From contig JABABU010000042.1 in NCBI GenBank assembly GCA_014238065.1, positions 159,875 to 223,874 of the forward strand: a stretch of 64,000 nucleotides of DNA, read 5' to 3'. The stretch comes from Actinomycetota bacterium (GTDB lineage: Bacteria; Actinomycetota; Acidimicrobiia; Acidimicrobiales; Poriferisodalaceae). The notes under the pieces were generated by a model. It worked only from the letters and a program-made list of their open reading frames with translations. It had not been told where the DNA came from and made no database searches. The translations under genes were made by a program, and so were the position numbers. This document shows positions 60,036 to 64,000 of this stretch, piece by piece (positions within the stretch are counted from its first letter, which is position 1; every line of letters begins with the position of its first letter).

Positions 60036-60753
60036 TGTAGGACGAGGCAGGCAGCGCAAGGTGGAGAACGCCGTGGGCAAGTTCTTCGGGTTCTCCGTAT
60101 CTGGCAAGAGGTACCCGTCGCCTCGCGAAGATGGCCTTGTGGTCCTCCCTGATCGCCGAAGTCATTCCGGTGTTGATGGGACCGGGACAGATGCAGTTGA
60201 CGTTCACTCCCCTGGACCCGAGTTCGACAGCCAGCGATTTCGTGAGGCCTATGACGCCGTGCTTGCTCGCGGTGTAAGCGGCCATGCCCGGTGTCGCCCC
60301 AAGACCCTCGGTCGATGCGATGTTCACCACCCGTCCATCTCGATTTCGTTCGAGATGGGGAAGAGCGGCACGAACAAGTCTGGCTTGGGCAGTGAGATTC
60401 ACGGCGAAGGCTGCACTCCACACGTCTTCGAACTCCGGGGAGTCGATTGACGCTCCTCCTCCGCGGCCAGCGTTGTTGATCAAGATGTCGATGGGACCGA
60501 GGTCGGCAACGATCTGCTCGACGACCCCTTCGATCGCGTCGGGGTCGGACACATCGAGCACGTATCCGCTGGCTGTGCCGCCGGCCTCGTCGATGCCCGA
60601 TACGACGATGTCGATTTCACCCGCGTCGAGGTCCACCACGGCAACCCGCGCACCTTCACCGGCAAACAAGCGAGCTGTAGCTCTGCCGATGCCGCTGGCA
60701 GCACCAGTCACGAGTGCCGTTCGTCCAGCGATCGACCGGAGGTCTGATGTCAT
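59983..60753 (-). CDS. SDR-family oxidoreductase
   Basis: 256 residues. TGAASGIGRATARLFAGEGA (cofactor glycine loop), DVSDPDAIEG, NNAGRGG, catalytic Ser in VNIASTEGLG and YTASKHG with the Tyr-x3-Lys pair are all intact, ending VDGGMLAKNA. A classical short-chain dehydrogenase of unknown substrate. The ATG at 60753 is six bases after TAGTTT, whose TAG is the stop of the permease gene upstream. Confidence 0.92.
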   Translation of the reverse strand: MTSDLRSIAGRTALVTGAASGIGRATARLFAGEGARVAVVDLDAGEIDIVVSGIDEAGGTASGYVLDVSDPDAIEGVVEQIVADLGPIDILINNAGRGGGASIDSPEFEDVWSAAFAVNLTAQARLVRAALPHLERNRDGRVVNIASTEGLGATPGMAAYTASKHGVIGLTKSLAVELGSRGVNVNCICPGPINTGMTSAIREDHKAIFARRRVPLARYGEPEELAHGVLHLALPASSYINGAVLRVDGGMLAKNA

Positions 60754-60759
60754 CGCGAG

Positions 60760-60765
60760 AAACTA
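60760..60765 (-). promoter_or_regulatory. -10 box TAGTTT, leaderless SDR gene
   Basis: TAGTTT ends six bases before the ATG at 60753 and begins on the TAG stop codon of the AI-2E-type permease gene. Confidence 0.4.
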
Positions 60766-61938
60766 GTCGACAGATCCTTCCGGCTCCACGTCGTCGACCC
60801 CGGTGTCCGCTGACCCATCTCCTGCCACGAATTCGGTTCCGACGTGCAGCTGTCCCATGTCGTCGAGTAGCTCCGAGTCGATCAGAGAGTGGCGCTGCAC
60901 GTAGCTCGACACCAACGCTTGAGTTGTCGCGGCCGCAGGTAACGCGAGCAATGCTCCCACCGGTCCCAGAATTGCTGAACCACCGAGAACTGAACCGAAC
61001 GCGATCGCGGGGTGGATCTCAAGGGTTTGAGCCGTGATCCGCGGGGCGAACACGTAGTTCTCGATCTGCTGATACACGACGATCACCACAAGTACGGAGA
61101 TGGCGGAGATCGGATCGTCGAGCAGCGCGATCAACAACGGAAACACACCGGCGATATAGGTGCCGATCACCGGAACGAACTGGCTCACCACGGCAACCCA
61201 AAGCGCTAGCGCCAGCGGGAAAGGGATCCCGAGAATGGCGAAGGCGATCCAGTGGAAGGTGAACGACAGAGCCGACAACAGTGCCCTCGAGTAGATGTAG
61301 CCACCGGTTTTGGAGATGGCAAGGTCCCAGACGAAAAGCACCTCACGCTGACGACGCTCCGTGAGTATGGAGCACACTGTCCTTCTGAACCGGGGCCCGT
61401 CGGCGATGAGGTAGAACGTGAACAGCGCGATGGTCAGCAGCTGGAACACGACGTTCAGCAACGTCGCGCTCAGATCGACGAGATTCGACGCGAGGTCCTG
61501 AGCGAGGCTGCTGGCAGCACCACCGGCCTGGAAGGTCTCGAGGATCTCGTCGGTGTTGACATTCAGACCCCGCTTCTCCAGCCACACCTGCGTCTGCTGG
61601 ATGTAATTCGGTGCCTCGTCGATGAGGCGACTGATCTGGTCGGCAAGAAGCGAACCCATCGCGACGACAAACAGCGTCCCTGCAATTCCGATGCCGCCGA
61701 AAACGAGAATCGTCGCTAGCCCTCGTCTGATGCCCCTTCTGAACAACCAGTTGACGGCCGGCTCGATCGCGAACGACAAGAAGAACGACACGAGGATCAT
61801 GACCAGTAGGGTTTTCAGCTGCCCGAGAAGCCAGTGGACGACGTACAGACCGACAATTCCGGCAAAGAACAACGCCATGGCACGAGGTACCCAGCGCGGC
61901 ATCTTGTCCCTGTCGGGGATCACGACCTCTTCGCTCAT
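60763..61938 (-). CDS. AI-2E family transporter
   Basis: 391 residues with about eight helices and the family centre RALLSALSFTFHWIAFAILGIPFPLALALWVAVVSQFVPVIGTYIAG, then VYQQIENYVFAPRITAQTLEIHPAIAFGSVLGGSAILGPVGALLALPAAA. The conserved QQIENYxxxP block defines the family, whose members export autoinducer-2 or act as Na+/H+-type antiporters; substrate here unknown. The ATG overlaps the HisN-like gene stop (ATGA). The acidic C-terminus EPEGSVD is a variable tail. Confidence 0.9.
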   Translation of the reverse strand: MSEEVVIPDRDKMPRWVPRAMALFFAGIVGLYVVHWLLGQLKTLLVMILVSFFLSFAIEPAVNWLFRRGIRRGLATILVFGGIGIAGTLFVVAMGSLLADQISRLIDEAPNYIQQTQVWLEKRGLNVNTDEILETFQAGGAASSLAQDLASNLVDLSATLLNVVFQLLTIALFTFYLIADGPRFRRTVCSILTERRQREVLFVWDLAISKTGGYIYSRALLSALSFTFHWIAFAILGIPFPLALALWVAVVSQFVPVIGTYIAGVFPLLIALLDDPISAISVLVVIVVYQQIENYVFAPRITAQTLEIHPAIAFGSVLGGSAILGPVGALLALPAAATTQALVSSYVQRHSLIDSELLDDMGQLHVGTEFVAGDGSADTGVDDVEPEGSVD

Positions 61939-62699
61939 CGAAACCCGATCAGGCCGAGCAGTTCGTCGTGTATGACCCCGTTTGTCGCCACACCGTTGCC
62001 GCGGTCGAATCCGGGATCACCTTCAAGACTCGAGAACGTGCCCCCAGCCTCGTGGATGATCACAGGGATCGGTGCAAGATCCCAGGTGCTGCAGATTGGG
62101 TCCACCATCGCTTCGGCCTTGCCCGCAGCGACCATGGCATAACCGTAGGCGTCGCCCCAGGTTCGCATGTGAGCGCCGGCATGCTTGAGTGACAGCAACT
62201 GCTGATCTGAAGCAGCTCCCCAGTCGCTGCTGCAGATCAGAGCACCATCGACTGTGGCACGACCACCGACAGAACATCTCATGCTGTCGAACCAACATCC
62301 TTCGCCTCTCGCTGCGCCAACTGTCTGACTGAGCGCCGGTAGATGGATGACGCCGACTGCAGGGCCGACTTCATCGACAACCGCGATGAGTGTCGAATAC
62401 AGAGGAACCCCGCGTACAAACCCGAAGGTGCCGTCGATCGGATCGACGATCCATGTACGTCCGCTCGACCCGTCGACGGTTCCATGCTCTTCGCCGAGAA
62501 TCGAGTCGTGAGGGTAGTGCTCGAGAATGTGGTCCCGAATCAGAGATTCGGCGCCGCGATCTGCGTTGGTGACTTCTGTCCCGTCTGGCTTGGCGTCCAC
62601 TCGCAGATCGGGCTTGTCGAAATAACTCAGCGTCAGCGTTCCCGCCCTTTCGGCGAGTTCGACTGCCTCTTCGAGAAGTACCTGAAGCCGCTGTGCCAC
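61935..62699 (-). CDS. hisN: inositol monophosphatase-family phosphatase, HisN-like
   Basis: 254 residues from the GTG at 62699, chosen because the frame upstream to 62801 has no family match, and CAGACT lies seven bases before it. Metal sites are complete: ILGEEHG (Glu), WIVDPIDGTFGFVRGVPLY (Asp-x-Asp-Gly-Thr) and STWDLAPIPVIIHEAGG (Trp-Asp). WGDAYGYAMVAAGKAEAMVD is the actinobacterial HisN (histidinol-phosphatase) version of the block, so histidine synthesis is the first guess; inositol or fructose-1,6-bisphosphate are alternatives. Confidence 0.85.
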   Translation of the reverse strand: MAQRLQVLLEEAVELAERAGTLTLSYFDKPDLRVDAKPDGTEVTNADRGAESLIRDHILEHYPHDSILGEEHGTVDGSSGRTWIVDPIDGTFGFVRGVPLYSTLIAVVDEVGPAVGVIHLPALSQTVGAARGEGCWFDSMRCSVGGRATVDGALICSSDWGAASDQQLLSLKHAGAHMRTWGDAYGYAMVAAGKAEAMVDPICSTWDLAPIPVIIHEAGGTFSSLEGDPGFDRGNGVATNGVIHDELLGLIGFR

Positions 62700-62836
62700 A
62701 GCTCTGAGTCTGACAGACGGTGAAAGCCGACGAATGCCAATGGGTTTCAGTATGCATCCATTTGCGCCGATGACTCTCTCTACAATGGCTTCAGCCACCA
62801 TGCTGTTGGCGCGGGGCTCGATCTACGGAACGACGT

Positions 62837-63682
62837 ATGAAAGCGACGAAGACACCCCCTTATCACTACACCGCGACACGAACGCCAAGGGGTCAAAGTT
62901 GGTTCGCGAGGGACGTCTTCGCGTCTGGGGCTCTCGTTGCTGTCGCTTTGATGGTCGCATGGGGTGTCACCATCGTCGGAGCCACCACGTCGGGTGAGCT
63001 CGCAGCCCAACAGTTCTCGTCAACACAGCTCGAGTTGACCAACGACACCGCGCCCACAGAACTCGACAGCGCGACCATCGCCTCTGCGCCGACCCTGTCG
63101 AGTACCAGCGCACCACCGCAATCCACGACGTCGACGAGCATCGTGCTCGGCACCGTGCGCACGTCCACCGATGTGTCCATCGAGCTGTCGGCACGCCTGG
63201 AAGAGCGGAGCGTGTATGTCCTCGGCGACTCGCTCGTGCTGTCGGCCAGCGATGAGCTTCGGAACCTGCTCAGCGACAACGTCACGATCGATGCCGAAAC
63301 AGGTCTCGGGTTGTACTACGCAGCCGACCGGATCGATCTGGCCGCTGTCGGCGCAGACATCGTGGTCGTGTCCCTCGGCACGAACGACTTCAACGAGCCA
63401 GAGGCATTCTTCGACAGCATCCGGGCCTCTTTCGCTGCCCTCGACGCGGCGAACTGCGTGATCTGGGTCGACACCCAACCGTTCCAGAGCGGGTTGGTCA
63501 CCATCAACGAAGGCATCGTCGCTGAGGCAACAGCAGCGGGTCGTCTTGTTGCAGGGTGGTCACAGCTGTCGGGTGACGAATTTCCTGATCGACATGTCGG
63601 AGACGGATACCATCTCTCTTTCGAGGGCCAAGAAGTGTTCGCAAACCTCATCGCTTCCACGATCGAGACCGGCTGTCTGTGA
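62837..63682 (+). CDS. membrane-anchored SGNH/GDSL-like hydrolase
   Basis: 281 residues. One N-terminal helix (residues 29-49, ASGALVAVALMVAWGVTIVGA) is a signal anchor; a Ser/Thr/Pro-rich linker (to about 110) leads to an SGNH domain with block I GDSLVLS (Ser131-132 region), block III SLGTNDFNEP and block V DGYHLSFEGQ (Asp and His). This matches the free SGNH domain often attached to OatA-type acyltransferases, but no acyltransferase part is present. It may deacetylate or hydrolyse cell-wall sugars outside the cell. TACAAT at 62781 could be its -10, giving a leader of about 44 bases. Confidence 0.8.
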   Translation: MKATKTPPYHYTATRTPRGQSWFARDVFASGALVAVALMVAWGVTIVGATTSGELAAQQFSSTQLELTNDTAPTELDSATIASAPTLSSTSAPPQSTTSTSIVLGTVRTSTDVSIELSARLEERSVYVLGDSLVLSASDELRNLLSDNVTIDAETGLGLYYAADRIDLAAVGADIVVVSLGTNDFNEPEAFFDSIRASFAALDAANCVIWVDTQPFQSGLVTINEGIVAEATAAGRLVAGWSQLSGDEFPDRHVGDGYHLSFEGQEVFANLIASTIETGCL

Positions 63683-63704
63683 GTCGTTCGAGAAGCAACG
63701 ATGG

Positions 63705-64000
63705 CTACTCCGGGTCTACGAAGTCTGGAGTGCGTTTGTCGAAGAAGGCGCTCACCGCTTCTGTCTGATTCGGTGAACCGATGAGCGAACTGATGTGACG
63801 CCGCTCGTTCGCGAACGCCTCGGCGGTCGAGACCCGACCGAACTGCTCGACGAGTGCCTTCGCTGATCTCACTGCATGCGGGTTCTTCGATGCAATCTCT
63901 GAGGCCAACTCCAGGGCGTCCTGGCGAGGATCGTCCGATAGGCGGGTGCACACGCCGAGTTCGACGGCCTCACGGCCGCTGATCATTCTTCCGGTGTAGT
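63705..64000 (-). CDS. enoyl-CoA hydratase/isomerase, C-terminal part (cut by window edge)
   Basis: The last 98 codons of a gene running in from beyond 64000. YTGRMISGREAVELGVCTRL and ALELASEIASKNPHAVRSAKALVEQ are the standard crotonase C-terminal region, and the end SPNQTEAVSAFFDKRTPDF is the typical x-E-G-x-x-A-F-x-x-KR-x-P-x-F tail. The oxyanion-hole loops are outside the window, so the exact reaction (hydratase or isomerase in acyl-CoA breakdown) cannot be named. It is convergent with the SGNH gene, 22 bases between stops. Confidence 0.88.
   Translation of the reverse strand, partial: YTGRMISGREAVELGVCTRLSDDPRQDALELASEIASKNPHAVRSAKALVEQFGRVSTAEAFANERRHISSLIGSPNQTEAVSAFFDKRTPDFVDPE

Overview
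The window is a gene-dense (few gaps above 200 bp), high-GC bacterial chromosome segment. Several features point to an actinobacterium, and the overall mix is most like the Acidimicrobiia (inference, not proven): a fused CofGH (F420 precursor synthase), a MarP-type CvpA/protease N-terminus, DUF3151 and DUF4031 proteins, a mycobacterial-type RpiB, an HxlR regulator with a Cys-rich tail, abundant GTG starts, and very many starts that directly follow a TANNNT box (leaderless transcription). I see no mobile element, rRNA, tRNA, CRISPR array or phage gene; this looks like core chromosome.

Layout. 1-2967 (minus): LON-domain protein, three small coupled proteins (two clearly membrane-bound), the tRNA m1A58 methyltransferase TrmI, and a truncated MarP-like protein. 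2969-6577 (minus): PBP4-type DD-carboxypeptidase and a two-subunit NDP-forming acyl-CoA synthetase. 6625-10825 (minus): HAD phosphatase plus a PhnDCEE-type phosph(on)ate ABC importer. 10864-19703 (plus): NagA-like deacetylase, a small conserved protein, a FIST protein, transketolase, transaldolase, HxlR regulator and CofGH. 19733-23514 (minus): glycolate oxidase GlcDEF and a small ORF. 23550-29926: a Cys-rich protein, RNase D/rhodanese, MobA, DUF3151, RpiB and pyruvate kinase. 30165-34152: histidine phosphatase, then an acyl-CoA synthetase / SirB1-like / flavin reductase / membrane protein operon. 34254-40087 (plus): GDPD, FAD-linked oxidase, gamma-glutamyltransferase and two peptide-ABC ATPases without permeases. 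40108-47910: degenerate GGDEF protein, AlkA-like glycosylase, and a six-gene coupled operon (Gfo/Idh oxidoreductase, AtuA-like, DUF4129, membrane protein, DUF58, membrane protein). 48003-51266 (plus): acyl-CoA ligase, alpha/beta hydrolase, GpsA. 51283-64000: M23 peptidase with 42-residue repeats, QTMAN-like glycosyltransferase, quinone oxidoreductase, DUF4031, FAD amine-oxidase-like protein, MarC-like protein, an exported toroid-like protein divergent from an HTTM pair, SDR, AI-2E-type permease, HisN-like phosphatase, exported SGNH protein and a partial enoyl-CoA hydratase.

Functionally the window combines central carbon metabolism (Tkt, Tal, RpiB, Pyk, GlcDEF, GpsA), fatty/organic acid activation, cofactor synthesis (F420, molybdenum cofactor), phosphorus and peptide uptake, and envelope work. 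The strongest general signal is regulatory: about twenty genes carry a -10-like box 6-8 nt upstream of the start codon, and at four junctions that box begins on the TAG stop codon of the upstream gene. No clearly new multi-gene system is proven; the best candidates are the MoxR-less DUF58/DUF4129 operon fused to metabolic genes, the GGT/peptide-ATPase operon, and the HTTM locus with its divergent toroid-like protein.
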